Below are positions 20,830 through 32,934 of a stretch of 64,000 nucleotides of DNA, piece by piece. Numbering within the stretch: the first letter of the stretch is position 1; each line of letters begins with the position of its first letter. Source of the DNA: Undaria pinnatifida. Taxonomy: Eukaryota; Sar; Phaeophyceae; Laminariales; Alariaceae. The notes under the pieces were generated by a model, which was not told the origin of the DNA, did not search any database, and saw only the letters and a list, made by a program, of their open reading frames with translations. The translations under genes were made by a program, and so were the position numbers. Location of the stretch: NCBI GenBank assembly GCA_012845835.1, contig JABAKD010000005.1, forward strand, positions 655,075-719,074, written 5' to 3'.

Positions 20830-21180
20830 TTTTGGCTATTGCTCAGACCGTTTTCTTGTCCCTCCAGTGGATTGACCGCGTTAGATTTTTTTCCGCGGTT
20901 GATAACTTCCGCCTCGAGATCGCGACGGCCACGCGCACGCGGCGGTGCCTCCGCACATGTCCCCCGCCGCCGTGTAGGAAGTCTCGCGGTCCTGCTCGCT
21001 GAGCTCGGCGAGTAATCGCGGGAAAAGTCTCGAAAAATCGACGCCACCTGCTCAAAGCCTAAAGACCCTGTGTTCAAGACTATCGCGCCCAGTGTACTGA
21101 TGCAGTCCAGTATATACTGGTGGTTGTTGAGTAATTTTCTCAAGTTGAAGATATGTTGATCAAACCAGTACACTGACCGC
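20830..21180 (+). repeat. Dispersed repeat, plus-strand copy (partner at 28950-29290)
   Basis: About 350 bases are shared in inverted orientation with 28950-29290. Shared blocks include CAGTATATACTGGTGG-like, TTCAAGACTATCG and GAGTAATC, and a frame reading WIDR...TATRTRRCLRTC..., followed by a GKSRGP-like end. Both copies keep that frame, but a strong domain is lacking. The partners lie 8 kb apart, so they may be two insertions or the ends of one large rearranged element. Confidence 0.65.
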
Positions 21181-21699
21181 TCGACCAAGTGTACATCTTA
21201 TCTACTTTTTAGGTCGAATAATAATCGATGTAAATGACTGGTGATCGCAATCACCATGCATAGTCAACACTCCGATTATTTGTGCTCGTACTCTAATAAT
21301 AATAGAGCCATGGTTATTCGATTGCGCGATTTTGCAACTATTCTCGCTCAACCAACAACAGCTATATATACGTACATAATACGTGTGCTCCTAGATGGTT
21401 CTGGGCTGCTCTCATGTATAGACGATATATATATTGTATAGGGCTAGGGTTAGGGTCAGAGTTATATATCTAATATTATGATATTTCGTATATAAGCTTT
21501 CCGTCTACACGAGTTAGAAACTGCTGGCATTATTATAATAAATAGTAGTGTAGTCTAATCTACGTTCAAATTCTGATGTCACGTTCCGACGTTTTTCAAC
21601 GAAGAAAGTAGGCGCGTTTTACCCCCTCTCTCGATACCTTCAATTGATACGTTTTAACGTTTTTCGACGTATTATGTCGGCTCGTGCGTTATGTTTTAT

Positions 21700-21905
21700 G
21701 TATGGCCCTCCCCCGCCGCCCCACCTACAATCAAAATCTTCCTGAGTAATAAACACTGCCACCCGACAGGTGATATCACCTCCTCACTCTTTTTTACCTT
21801 TTGAGCCATCCATGCGGTATCAGCTCCAATTCAGTTACTATAACCCTCCCAGCCCCCTCCTTCCCCGCCACCCCCACCATCGCCCAGACCTATAAATATA
21901 TATAA
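21700..21905 (+). repeat. Degenerate copy of the poly-C-associated repeat of 52.6-53.5 kb
   Basis: AGTAATAAACACTGCCAC, GATATCACCTC, GAGCCATCCATGC and CACCATCGCCCAGACCTA occur in the same order as in the units at 52.9 and 53.3 kb. Confidence 0.6.
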
Positions 21906-22480
21906 AATCATTCCTTGAATATCGAGGCATTCCTTGGTGTCGTGGACTTTGGTCAGGAGTTTTTTGTCTCGGCCTAAGTATGCGATTCGCGGAACTGGAA
22001 TTCTCGGTCGAATATGGCTTGGTTCGAGCGCCGCCTTCGGGGGGCGGCTCCAACGCCCCTCGCCCTGCCGTGTCCGTTCCGCACACCGACGTGAACGCGG
22101 ACGGGTGCCGAGCGAGACGAGCGAGTGTCGAGGAGGAATTTTGGAAAAAATGTGGAATCTTAATGGCTGCAGCGCCTGAATGATTTACAAAATTGGCATC
22201 ATTTCCAAACAATACGTGATAATGTTTGGAATTTTGCGGTGGCATACTCTCGAGCGTTAGTTTCTCTGCTGTACTTTTTTACTAGTTCGTTTGGTTTCTT
22301 GCACGGCATTTTATTGCTTTTGTTTCTGCTCGTTTTGCCAGCTGGAAATTCAATTTTTTAGTGTGGGTTCACCTAAAACGTGACACAACTCACCGACGAT
22401 ATCCAACAACTTCGTGACACAAATTACCGACGGCAAGACGTTTCGTGACAAATTAACTCCCAAATCATGATACTTTCACG

Positions 22481-23394
22481 TAACAGAATTTCGAGACAAA
22501 ACAAAGCAGGTTGAGCCGTCTCTTCGGCCTTTGGCCCTGGCTTTAGCACGGCCGCTGACACTCCAGGCAGCCTCTGCTGTTGTAGGCATGAGCGAATGCA
22601 GTTGATTCGCAGCGAACTATCCCGCTGTGCTCGCTTTTATGTGGCCATTGTCCATGCCATTTCATGTCACCTTCCTTCTGTTTTGAGCTCGTCGTCGTAC
22701 GGTTGAGGTACGAGGAAACCCGCACGTACTCGGTGAGAACAGCAGTATGTACGACGAGCATGAACGCCAATTGACGACATTGGCAAGCACAAAACAGCAG
22801 GTGTAGCAGCAGTAGCCGAAGGGCGAAACGTCTAGCACATAATGCAGCAACAAGTAGCAACCAGAACTACAGCAGATAGCTCAAAGTGCAGTGCGAGTGC
22901 CGCTGGCAAGTTTAGTCGTACCCGCATCACTCTGTCCAACATATAACAGAATTTCGAGACAAAACAAAGCAGGTAGAGCCGTCTCTTCGGCCTTTGGCCC
23001 TGGCTTTAGCACGGCCGCTGACACTCCAGGCAGCCTCTGCTGTAGGCATGAACGAGTGCGGTTGATTCGCAGCGAACTATCCCGCTGTGCTCGCTTCTAT
23101 GTGGCCATTGTCCATGCCATTTCATGTTACCTCCCTTCTGTTTTGAGCTCGTCGTCGTACGGTTGAGGTACGAGGAAACCCGCACGTACTCGGTGAGAAC
23201 AGCAGTATGTACGACGAGCATGAACGCCAACTGACGACATTGGCAAACACACAACAGCAGGTGTAGCAGCAGTAGCCGAAGGGCGAAACGTCTAGCACAT
23301 AATGCAGCAACAAGTAGCAACCAGAACTACAGCAGATAGCTCAAAGTGCAGTGCGAGTGCCGTTGGCAAGTTTAGTCGTACACGCATCACTCTC
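22481..23394 (+). repeat. Direct tandem duplication, about 463-bp period
   Basis: Units at 22481-22934 and 22944-23394 start TAACAGAATTTCGAGACAAA and run to CCCGCATCACTCT / ACGCATCACTCT with only scattered changes and one 3-bp indel. Open minus-strand frames of about 105 codons occur in both copies because the sequence is the same. I see no domain in them. Confidence 0.95.
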
Positions 23395-24575
23395 AAGAGC
23401 CAACAAGAGGCAGGGCAGGGGCCCCCAACACAGAGACACGTGACAACCACGGCCAGCTGTCGATCGCGTAATTGGCCGGTAGTCCGTGCTTCGGTGGGTG
23501 TATCGGAAGTCGTTCGTAGTACTACTGCTGTAGACCGTCGAAAGACCACGTGACATGTGACATCCCGTTCTGGTGGCAGCCTCGCCAGTAGACCCCCTAA
23601 AATTCATTTTTCTTTTCTTTTTCTTGGCCCCATGCACCCATTTCCTTTCCTTTCTCTTCTTTGTTCTTTGTTTCTTTTTTCCAGTTGGCTTGCGTCTGTT
23701 GTGCGTATGCGTAGTGATAGATACTACGTGTGATATATACGTGGTAGTCTTTCTTGGGTGGCAAGCGGTATAGTCGGTTTTCCCAGGCGCGAGTAATGAG
23801 ACGTATGCACCGGTATGGACCTGGCACATCGTATACTGACTCCCGATTTCACTTTTATATGTTTCTGGTGGAGGCATGAATTGCGTCAGCTGTGATTTAT
23901 GCGTGTACCACCTTGGGTTGTTTGTGTTTTTCCCTAGGGTATTCCTCTGCTCCAGAGTGACTGGAACCAGTCCTGTGACCACGGACTGGATTGTGCGAGT
24001 TAATGTGAGAACAACAACTGAAATATTGCCTGTTTCTTGACCTTTCAGCTGCTTCCCTGCAAATTTGGTTTTTCTGCCACCACGATTTTGAACCTTTTCA
24101 CGATTTTTTCTTTTTTTCTTGTCTAGTAAGTTGATTTGCCGATAATTTGCCGCCTGTGCATTAGTTGCGGAACGGTCCAGCTTTAGCTTTTCTTTGATTA
24201 CCACCATTTGTTTTGTAGTTGGCGAAGCTTCATCGGCTGGGATGTGGGCTTGGCTCATCAGCTCCACACCGCCCAGCTCCCCATCGCAGCGCTATAGCTC
24301 ACAGCAACGAAGCGCCGTGCAGTGCCCTGCGGCTCAGCTCAGCAGCGCACCGCAGCGCAGCGCCAGCTCAGCAGAGCGAAGCGCTATGCTTTGCCGTGCT
24401 CTGCCGTCGCGATCGTTCGTTGTTCATGATATCTAAAACTCCGCGTAGGCTGATATGTAGGTATTTGGCGCTTTATTCTATATCGCGTCAACCATCGTAA
24501 TATCATACAATATGGGGGAGGGAATGTGATCTCTGTCTATGCAAAGATCCTGTTTTGTTTTAATCAATTGTCAGC
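23395..24575. other. No gene recognised
   Basis: A long minus-strand open frame (23341-24267, 308 codons) crosses this stretch. Its first 80 codons are Lys/Gln-rich, and the rest overlaps the neighbouring duplication and a T-rich tract. Third-position bias is weak and no domain is visible. A CAGCGC/GCTCAGC low-complexity segment lies at 24260-24410. Confidence 0.4.
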
Positions 24576-24655
24576 CGGCCGCCCCGGTGGTCTAATGGTT
24601 TTACCCTCGAATACTACTAACGTTTGGTTGTCCTTGAGTTCGACACCCACCACGA
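24575..24655 (+). repeat. tRNA-like (SINE-type) sequence with A and B boxes
   Basis: GCCCCGGTGGTCTAATGG gives an RNA polymerase III A box (TGGTCTAATGG). About 45 bases later GAGTTCGACACC fits a B box. The acceptor and T stems do not pair properly, so this is not a working tRNA. Related sequences occur at 35.1, 46.1 and 51.0 kb on the minus strand. Confidence 0.55.
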
Positions 24656-25979
24656 TGAAATATGACTTAATTTCCAAAAATGCAATAAAAAAAGAGATCA
24701 ACTGCTGAGAGCGCCTGCTAGGTACAATTTGACGCGAGTCGACGAGGGAAGAAAATGCTCGATTTTCCTCGCGGTAAAAATGAGGGCACGTGATGAAGTG
24801 GGGAGGGAGGAGGAGGGCCCGCTATGTGACCCCGGATCTGAGTTACTACTGGGAGGGAGCGCGAGAATGGTGCGGGGATGATAAATAAATGGGATGAAGA
24901 AAAAAAAATGTTGCAAAGAAAGGTATACCAGGTATGATTATTTCTACCAGTAAATAATATGTCAGTCTCTGGGGAAATACGCACGGCACCATCAGCAGTC
25001 GTCATGGCAGAGACACTCCGGATATTATGTATTGAGGGGACGCGTCCGATTTCGACAACGTGAAAGCACCCACAAAGTAAAGATTGCAGACACACATATT
25101 ATCCCGCCTTCTCGAGAAAAAACAGAGAAGAACCGCGACGCCAACCTCCCGTACGAGCAAAGCTACCCCCGCACCTATCTTAGACAACGCCGACGCAACG
25201 AGAGATCGCCCTCCTCTTCTTCGTTTTTCTCCTCGCCCGCAACCACGCAGACCAATCAATGCGACAGCCTTCACGTAACAAACAAAGCAATCTTCTTCCA
25301 AAACCTCGCCGGCTGACATGGCCCCATGTCGACGTTTGATGCAAACCGACTTAGCATCCTGTCGACTTTGAACCTCCATTGCCACGGGGACAGCAGTGCA
25401 GTCTCTTCATTAATGCCAAGGCCTCTTTCGTTTCGCCTAGAGGCGACGCAGGTTCTCAATAATACTATTTTCGGTATTTTTGTTTGATAGACGCCAACTT
25501 TTACTTGACGGCGCATTTAACATAGTGTATTTCGCCTATCCTTGCCTTCTTTGTTGTATAATATTGCGTTTTTTTTCTGTGAAATCATGACTTTCATAAT
25601 CCCATGTTCGTATTAAACTCTTGGCATTACTTCAAAGTTCAATGCATGCCAAATCGGACAGCTACACCTCAAGTTGTCGAAGTGCTGCCCTGCCCTACCC
25701 GAAGCATGGGCGCCGGCGAATGCCGGCGCCCATGCGGAGCCCTTGTATTATAAAAAATGAAGACCTATATATAGCACCACGCGTAAAGTAAGCTCCTATA
25801 ATACGTTTATGCGACCTAAAACTGTGGGATCTCCCCTCTCCCCACCGCCCAGATCAATGGCCGAACGACTGTGTAAGGCAAGCAACAAATAAGTGAGTAC
25901 CCCCCCCCCCCCCCCGCGCGCGCCTCCTTTTCAATCCCCCGTCCCCCCGCCCCCCCCCTAAAAACTCCGCCCTCCCCTT

Positions 25980-26290
25980 ACCGGTTATACGACTTAGTAT
26001 ACAATACACACATGATAAACTGATGGTGTCCATCCACAGCCGTCAGATTTTATCCCCCTCAAAAGCGGGGGGTTTTATAGCTTGCGTGCGCAGATTGATT
26101 AACATCACCGTGTTGACCCTGTTACAAGCAAGTTATACAAGGAGAGAGGATCGTCGACCTATAATGTTCTTGCGGAGGACACACACCCACACAGTAATAC
26201 GCGCGACCGGAGTCACACACAGCTTACAAACACATGAGTTTCGATAAAATCTTCGATCTGGCAGCTGGATGGAGTGTATATTATTGTTTA
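25980..26290 (+). repeat. Dispersed repeat ending in the GAGTTTCGACGAAAT module
   Basis: Shares the order CACCGGTTAT, CAGCTGTCAGATTTT / CAGCCGTCAGATTTT, GGGTTTTATAG, GTGTTGACCCTG, TCGCCGACCTATA, ACACACAGCTT, GAGTTTCGA and CAGCTGGAGTGTAT with 53880-54180 and with the reverse strand of 60340-60640. Confidence 0.8.
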
Positions 26291-26651
26291 CAATATGTGA
26301 AGCCGTGGCAGCTTATTATCCGTTCGTTGTTGACTGCTGGGCGTTGGCTTCTTTCAAACGCTTTCTTATGATGTGATATCAAACATCAAAGCGGATTATG
26401 AACAACAAAAACTGCGCGTGTGCTATTTGTCTGTTTAGTGTGGGGATGGGGTCTTTGCGGTAGACGGGTGGCTGGCGTGTTTAATACATATTATCGAGTG
26501 GTGTGCTTTCGGCCGTCCTTGCTCGGTAGAGTTTCCTTCGGAAGCGAGTTTTGTTGGTGAGGCGTTCGGTGTCTTGATGATCCGAGTAATTAGTGTGGTG
26601 TCATCTCGTTGATAGTTTCGAAACACTTACTGCGATTATCGGCAGTAGTGT

Positions 26652-26722
26652 GTTGCATATCGTTTGCATATCGTTTGCATATCGTTTGCATATCGTTTGC
26701 ATATCGTTTGCATATCGTTGGG
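26652..26722. repeat. 11-bp array CATATCGTTTG
   Basis: Six to seven perfect or near-perfect units. Confidence 0.95.
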
Positions 26723-27844
26723 CTGTTAGTCGTGGTGGCTGTGCTTTAGTGATGTACGGGAGTGTTGCGTTCTGACTGCTCTCGGTGGGATGGTATGATA
26801 TAATAGGTATTGTATGTTATTTCGCTCGTCTGCTATAATATACCCTTTGTGGGGTCGGCTTACGTTGCGGCGTTTCCTTTTGGTTTCGTGTTTTGCGACA
26901 TGCCCCTAATAAACATGGCCCGATAAATATTGAGTACAATTATGATCATGCCCTTTCGGTTACTTCAACGACGCCAATAATCGAGTAATAATGCTGCATG
27001 TTATCATTTGTGCAATTTACTGCGTTTTTTTATATATATATACTCCGGAGTATATATCTATGCCACTGGCGTCCGAAATCAAGGTCTTCATTGAACGGGC
27101 GGCGTCAGCCGCCAAACACCTTACACTACTACTATGTATGGGCAACGAAGAGCTAGCGCCACGGGCGGAGCCGTGGCCGTACCGCTAGTTATTAAATAAT
27201 CTCAGAGACGAAATGATGGAAATGCCGAAGTAGTCAAAAATCAAATCGTTTTCGACCATCTACCAGCACGAGCATTTCGTATCTAGACAATCCAGCATCG
27301 ATTGTTTTCTCGAGGATAGACCGACTGACAACGCAGAAACTTTCTTGCATCAACATAAAACCTTCGACGGCGTAATATGCATTGGTTTGGTCTTATCCGG
27401 ATCGGGTCGGTCGGCGGTGGTGTGCTTGTGTGTCGATATAATGGAAGCCAATGGTGATAGCTTTCAGATGGAAGCCTCTTTCGGTTTTTCAACTATGAAC
27501 GAGTCCACGCGTCGGACACACCCAACGAAGTATCTACTAGCTGTTGTTGCGGACGATCCCGTTAGAAAGATGCGGTATGATACTGCTGTAATCGTATATT
27601 AATAAAGGTCATCAATAAATCATTAACATTTAGGTGTATGTTTCAGTTCTGTATTTACATACTTTTAATGATATGCCAGTAGAAACCTCGTGCTTCGACT
27701 AAGCTATTTTCAAGTCAACGCTGATTCATCCAATGAACCATTTGCCCGCCCCGGTCGCAGAATTCAGGGAAAGCGGTATATAATGGACCCCTCAAATTTG
27801 TATGAAAACAATTATTGTATGTACATGGTATGCTATTGTTACAT

Positions 27845-28005
27845 ATAACCGCCTGGGGTAGCCCCAGCCTCGATCTAAATCCCCTCCCTGTTTTTTCCCC
27901 TGGGCAATGCGCTGCTCGTTGTGTTCTGGCGCTCTCGTGTTCTCGGTGGATCGCCGCGGCTCGTCTCTTCGGCGCACGGTATAACATTTTTTGGATGCGA
28001 GAAAT
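27845..28005 (+). repeat. Inverted repeat arm (partner 29820-29980)
   Basis: GGGGTAGCCCCAGCCTCGATCTAA, TTTTTCCCCTGGG, GTTCTCGGTGGATCG-like and GGCGCACGGT blocks occur in reverse order and complement at 29820-29980. Together they could bound an element of about 2.1 kb. Terminal motifs and target duplication are not resolved. Confidence 0.65.
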
Positions 28006-28204
28006 ACAGCAAGGTGATTGGGACATGCAATGCCAACCAGAGTGAACACGAGGGCAAAACGTATGCAAGTCTGCACACCAGACAATTAGCAACAAAAATA
28101 TTAGAAGAATAAAAAGGAAACAGAAGCTTGGAAACAAAGAGGAAACAGGACAGCACGAGAAAAATGAAGACAAATCGAAACAGACAGCCAGCAACTATTA
28201 ATAA

Positions 28205-28520
28205 TAGCAACCAAAGCACATAACACCATCCAACCAACGTCGGGGGCAGCAACCATACTGGGTTCCGAATGCACCCAATGTTGGAGTAGGAGCATTGCCG
28301 CATGGTCTATTACGTACGCAACGTATCTGATGACAGTTGTGCCCATACCGTCATCGTCGCCCCGGTAACCAATACAAATCGAACCCAATGCAAAGCGAAC
28401 CCAACACAGAACAAAGCAAGCCAAAACACGGCAACGAACCAGAGGACACCACCCAACCGGCGTCGGGACATCACCCAAACTGGGTTCCGAACGCAACTAC
28501 CAGAAGGCCAGGAGTATTGC
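28205..28520 (+). repeat. Degenerate tandem repeat, about 215-bp period
   Basis: ACACCATCCAACCAACGTCGG with a following ACTGGGTTCCGAATGC block recurs as ACACCACCCAACCGGCGTCGG with ACTGGGTTCCGAACGC. Both copies then show AGGAGCATTGC / AGGAGTATTGC. Confidence 0.7.
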
Positions 28521-28949
28521 ATTATGCTGAAATTCCACCCAACTGCATCCAGCACAACCAGTCTCCGTGCTGGTTCCTCCTCATAGAACGACTAGATCTG
28601 CGGTGACAAACTATAAGACAGAGATACGTGCATCGCAAATATAGTAAGGTGATTTGCCTAGTCTATACAACGCCAAACGCAAGGAACACAAAGGCGGAAC
28701 ATAAGCAACCTGGCCCAACCCAAAGGTTCTTAGGGCTAGGGTTGTTGACGATTTCTTCCGCCATTTCCGTGACGGATTATTTGATGATCAAGTAGTGATG
28801 GTGAGTTGTATAACCGCGTATAAACAAGGAACAATGTGTCGGCGATTGCAGTATGCATACAAACAATTGCATAATTTATTCAACTTGTACGTTGAACATG
28901 TGTGGTGATTGCTGTCACTTGTGTCATATACGAATGTTGAATATTTTCG

Positions 28950-29290
28950 ACTTGAAAATAGGGACATGGTTGATCAGTATATCTTTGGCTTAATATTATC
29001 CAACAGCCACCAGCATAGTCTACAGTACTGGTGGACTGCATCATCAGTGCACTGGACACGATAGTCTTGAATACAAGGACGTTAGGTTTTGAGCAGGCGA
29101 CGTCAACTTGCGGGAATTTCTCCCGGATTACTCACTGAGCTTAGCGAGAAGGACCGCGAGACTTCCCAGATGGCGGCGGGTGACACGTACGTAGGCACCG
29201 CCGCGAGCGCGTGGCCGTCGGGGTCCTGAGGCGGAAGTTACCATCCGCGGCGTTAAAAAAACTGCGGTCAATCCACTCGAGAGAAGAAAA
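28950..29290 (-). repeat. Dispersed repeat, minus-strand copy (partner 20830-21180)
   Basis: The reverse complement aligns with 20830-21180 over its whole length with moderate divergence, including a shared open frame with TATRSRRCLRTC near its end. Confidence 0.65.
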
Positions 29291-29819
29291 GGTAGCCATC
29301 TGAGGTATCGCCAAAACATAATGGCGTAGGTAATATTCTCCGTGTTTAGAGGTTGTTGGCCTGGTCGACTGTGTAAAGTCATTTATACCTGTCTTCTCTT
29401 TCGGGAATACTCGGAAAGGAAGATTTCCATACATCCAACCATTCGACGACCTTTTCGTTGTTCCGACCATAGCAAAAACGAACAACTAAGCCAAAACACC
29501 AGGTATGAACCTCTACAACATACAGTATGTACATGCAAGCAGCCTTGAAAAGCTGGGAGTTTGGGGATTTGGAACTAACTCCGTCACAGGGCCCAGGAAC
29601 TGAAGTCGCTTCTAAGAAAATATCGCGCACTTAATACTATCCGTCACTACTGCTGCTATAGACAGTAGCCACAACAACAGCTGTGCGGTTATCTCGCAGC
29701 CAGCCGAGAGGGCAGCAGTACGTGCTTGCTGTCATGTTGGCCTTTACCACGCTCGTCCGTTCAATATGAAAGAGCTGCTCTGTCGGCAGTTTTATGTATT
29801 TCCACTCGGTACCAATCTC

Positions 29820-29980
29820 GCATCTCGCATCCAAACAATATCAAACCGTGCGCTGAGGAGATGAACCTCGGCAATACATCGAGCACACGAGAGCACAAGA
29901 ACACAGAGAGCAGCAAACTCCCCAAGGGGAAAAATTAGGGGGGGGGTTAGATCGAGGCTGGGACTAGCCCAGGCGATTCA
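29820..29980 (-). repeat. Inverted repeat arm (partner 27845-28005)
   Basis: See the partner arm. TTAGATCGAGGCTGGGACTA is the clearest shared block. Confidence 0.65.
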
Positions 29981-30846
29981 ATTATTCGCATTGGAATGTC
30001 AAACGACAAATATCAAAACTAAAAAACACTAAAAAACAAAGTGGTAGTAGGCAAGCCGCACGAAGAACAGCTGCGACCACCAGGACCACCGCTACCAACA
30101 AGCCTGTGATCCACTACCACTCACTTCGGCCTGCCCGGTTTGACCTCCTGACTGGCCACTTTTCCACACAAAAAAGAAATGTCGAGGCCAAAAGAGGTAT
30201 TGATAAGCCCCCAAAAGACCTGCGTCTCCTAGAGCATGGCACCGTTCCTACGGAAGCTTCGGCGTCCATGAATGCACAATTTTTTACACACATGCCGATG
30301 CATTTCCTACCATGTCTGTTTGCTTACAGCGGAGAGGTACTCCTTTCACAGACATTCCACGTTATATGACCGTTTCAAGCGAGGGCATCGGCGGGGGCGG
30401 GTCTGTCGGTATAACATTCGGTAGGTACTTTATACAAATAAACGTACCGTGCAACCTGAGCCAACGCGGTGGAATATAAAAAATGAGCTTCACAAGATAT
30501 ATGTTGAAGCGTAAATATCGGACAGGAAGATTATCAACTTTTGCCTTGGAAGGCGACTCTATAGTGGCCGAGCGACTGCTTCTTCCCACCGCCGCTCCGG
30601 ACAGTGAAGCTCTTGGTGTCGCACAGCACCCCACCCCACCCGTACGGGCGATGGCGTTAAGAAAGGGGACTTTTTTCGTACCCTCATAGTCTAACCCATT
30701 AGCCCCACCCCGTCCCCTGGGGCGTTCTACAGCAGTGGCGACTATGACTCGTGCGGCAGGAGCACCACAGCACAGCAGTTTCGGCATGGTCAACCTGCAG
30801 AGGCAAACAATCCTGCGCGAAAAAAGTAACAACAGCAAGTCAATAG

Positions 30847-31969
30847 TCAATCGGGAGCTGCGCCAGCAGCAGCCGTTCGATCGCGGTCGAGGGCGGGACT
30901 ATGCTCCTGGGTCAACGAAGGTTCACAATGACGCTGCTTGGCGGCCTGCAGACAGCGCTCAGCAGGAGTCAGCGCCTGCACCTTGGCAGCCTGGCCATCA
31001 ACATCGCCAGCAAGAGGTCTGTCCTGTGTCGACATAGGTTCGTCTCGCGCAGCCTGTGTGTCGTGTTCTGTGACGAGTTCGGCAACAAGGTTCCCGTCAC
31101 CGGTCCACGCATATTCGTCTTTCACCACGACACCATGTCCGCTGATTTTGGCAGTAAAACGCCACTCTTGGGGCGACGAAGATTCGTCCTGCTTTCCAGA
31201 GGCCATGTGATGACGTCCAGGAGCAAGTTGTACCTGCCGCGTGACAACCGTTCGACCGGGGTCTTGCGTCCACGCATATTCGTCTTTCAGCGTGACATCA
31301 TGCCCTCCGATTTTGGCCGCACAACGCCACTCATGGGACGACAAAGACTCGTTCTGCCCCTCGGGGGGCATTTGATCCCGTTTCGGCGGAGGCTTCGCCC
31401 TCAGTGGGCCACCCGTTCGACCGTGGTCGTCGGTAAGACTCCTCTTTACGCTCGAGTAAACCTCCCCTCTTCGCCTGGCGGCCACACGCTCGCGATTGGC
31501 AACAAGTCGACGCTCTCGGGTTGACGGAGATTCTGCCTGCCGCCTGGCAGCCATTCGTTCGCGATCGGCAGCAAGACGCCGTTCTCTGGTCGACGGAGAC
31601 TCCCTCCGCCGCCTGGCCGCCGTGCGCTCTCGATTTGCAATACGACGCTGCTCTTGGAGAGACTCGCTCCGCTGCCTGGCCCCCGAGCGCTTTGGTTTGA
31701 GACGCCGTTCTTGGGTCGAAGGAGACCCATCCCGACGCCTCGCGACCTGTGATTCGCGGTTGTTTATAATATGCCGCCTTCGCCCCGCACGTCCACGCCC
31801 ACGCCCTGCACCTCTGCCTCTGCCTCCACCTCTGCCTCTGCCTCTGCCTCTTGATCCGCTGCGACCCCGAGTAGGGGCGGTGTCATCTTCAATAGACACG
31901 AAGCGGGCAGGAACGCTTGTGTGGCGACCGCTCCTTCGAGCGATGTCGGAAGCCGCGGTCTTGGCAGAC
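30847..31969 (-). CDS. Basic protein with STPR-like 23-residue repeats (paralogue of 62674-64000)
   Basis: Open for about 373 codons after a TATTTCAG acceptor at 31977-31970. The first exon must lie upstream, at higher coordinates, and was not found. Order of parts: motif ARRSGRHTSVPARF; an RGRG-rich stretch of about 40 residues; three to four 23-residue units of the form RRRRESPSTRERRLAADRER; then a variable region with two copies of S(S/P)xEWR(C/F)(A/T)AKI..., each followed by KDEYAWT; then a Gln/Ala-rich tail. The unit length and the SPSTRERRL core resemble the STPR DNA-binding repeat (TPEQRERRL type) known from the silkworm factor FMBP-1 and from several mobile-element proteins. A DNA-binding role in the nucleus is therefore inferred. 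Shared architecture with the plus-strand copy at the right edge argues for real coding. It may belong to a mobile element. Confidence 0.6.
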
Positions 31970-32934
31970 CTGAAATACATATTGTACAAGTCAAGCGAAG
32001 GGGTTGAATATTATGGCTGTTGAGTTGACTGTGCTTGGCGGGGACTTCATAGTTGGGTTGCAACATGAGAATAGACTGTCTGACTTTCGTCTTGCTCGGG
32101 TAAAAACAAACATACAGCGCGAGCCATAGACGCATCATTCACACACAAAGACGCGTTACTCCGCAAATAAACTCAAGGAATCCTAAATAACTGTAATACC
32201 TAGCCAACTAACAACTCCTCGGCGACTTGTAGTTAGCCAATTCGTAGCTCGGCTTGTTATGCAGTACGGTGCGAACATGCGGTTACGCCTCTGCGGTAGA
32301 ATACGTCGGTCAAGGAGAAACTGGCAGTACAGTACAGAGCGAGGCGCGGTACGGCTACGGATTGTTCATGGCGAACGAACTAAAAAACATCAATTAAAAG
32401 TGGCGTTTTCGCGAATTGTGTTGTGGAATCGTAACAAAAAAGGGGAAATTGACAAATGGGGTATACCCCGGGAGTTTTTGGACTACATGGATACCCTAGA
32501 TTTCGTAGTGGGGCGCGCTAGCGTACGCCGACTAAACGCCTCCAATTCGCGTTCTGACACTTCCACGCCACGCGCACGGTGCGTGGGTAGCACGCCAAAA
32601 GTTTTTTCGTCCTTCGACACCCCAAAACAGGGTAATTACGGACGCCCAAAAAGTCCTCTCTACAGACCTCTCCATTTTGTTCATAGTATACTCCATTGGA
32701 AAGGCACACTCGCACCAGGCGGCGTGCTGTTCTCTCAGAGTCCGCCCCGGGCCCTCTTCTCTCTTGGCCTTCCAGGCAAACCGGCGTAGTGGAGGCGGGT
32801 ATAAAATAGAGGGAAAAAAGCCCTATGTATCCTCTTTATTTACTGTAGAGGAGAGTTTGTCGTAGGGGAGGCGGCCAAGTATGTCCCCCCCAAAAGGGAC
32901 CTCAATGCATGGGATGTCATGGCGACAATGGACG

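Larger units (their letters stand above)
25570..27840. other. Repeats, no gene recognised
   Basis: Holds a poly-C tract (25900-25916), a repeat copy at 25980-26290 related to 53.88-54.18 kb and to the minus strand at 60.34-60.64 kb, and an 11-bp CATATCGTTTG array (26655-26720). A 42-codon plus frame from ATG 27060 has coding-like content but no support. The low-complexity GC palindrome near 25700-25740 (GGGCGCCGGC...) is a possible hairpin. Confidence 0.45.

Noticed and set aside
21440-21465. TAGGGTTAGGG-like telomere motif
   Set aside because: Only two degenerate units, not an internal telomere array.
23341-24267. A 308-codon open frame on the minus strand
   Set aside because: Part lies in the 463-bp tandem duplication and part is the complement of T-rich sequence. 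The Lys-rich start looks tempting but third-position bias is weak and no family is recognised.
24575-24655. A functional tRNA gene
   Set aside because: A and B boxes are present but the acceptor, anticodon and T stems do not pair. Kept as a SINE-type repeat.
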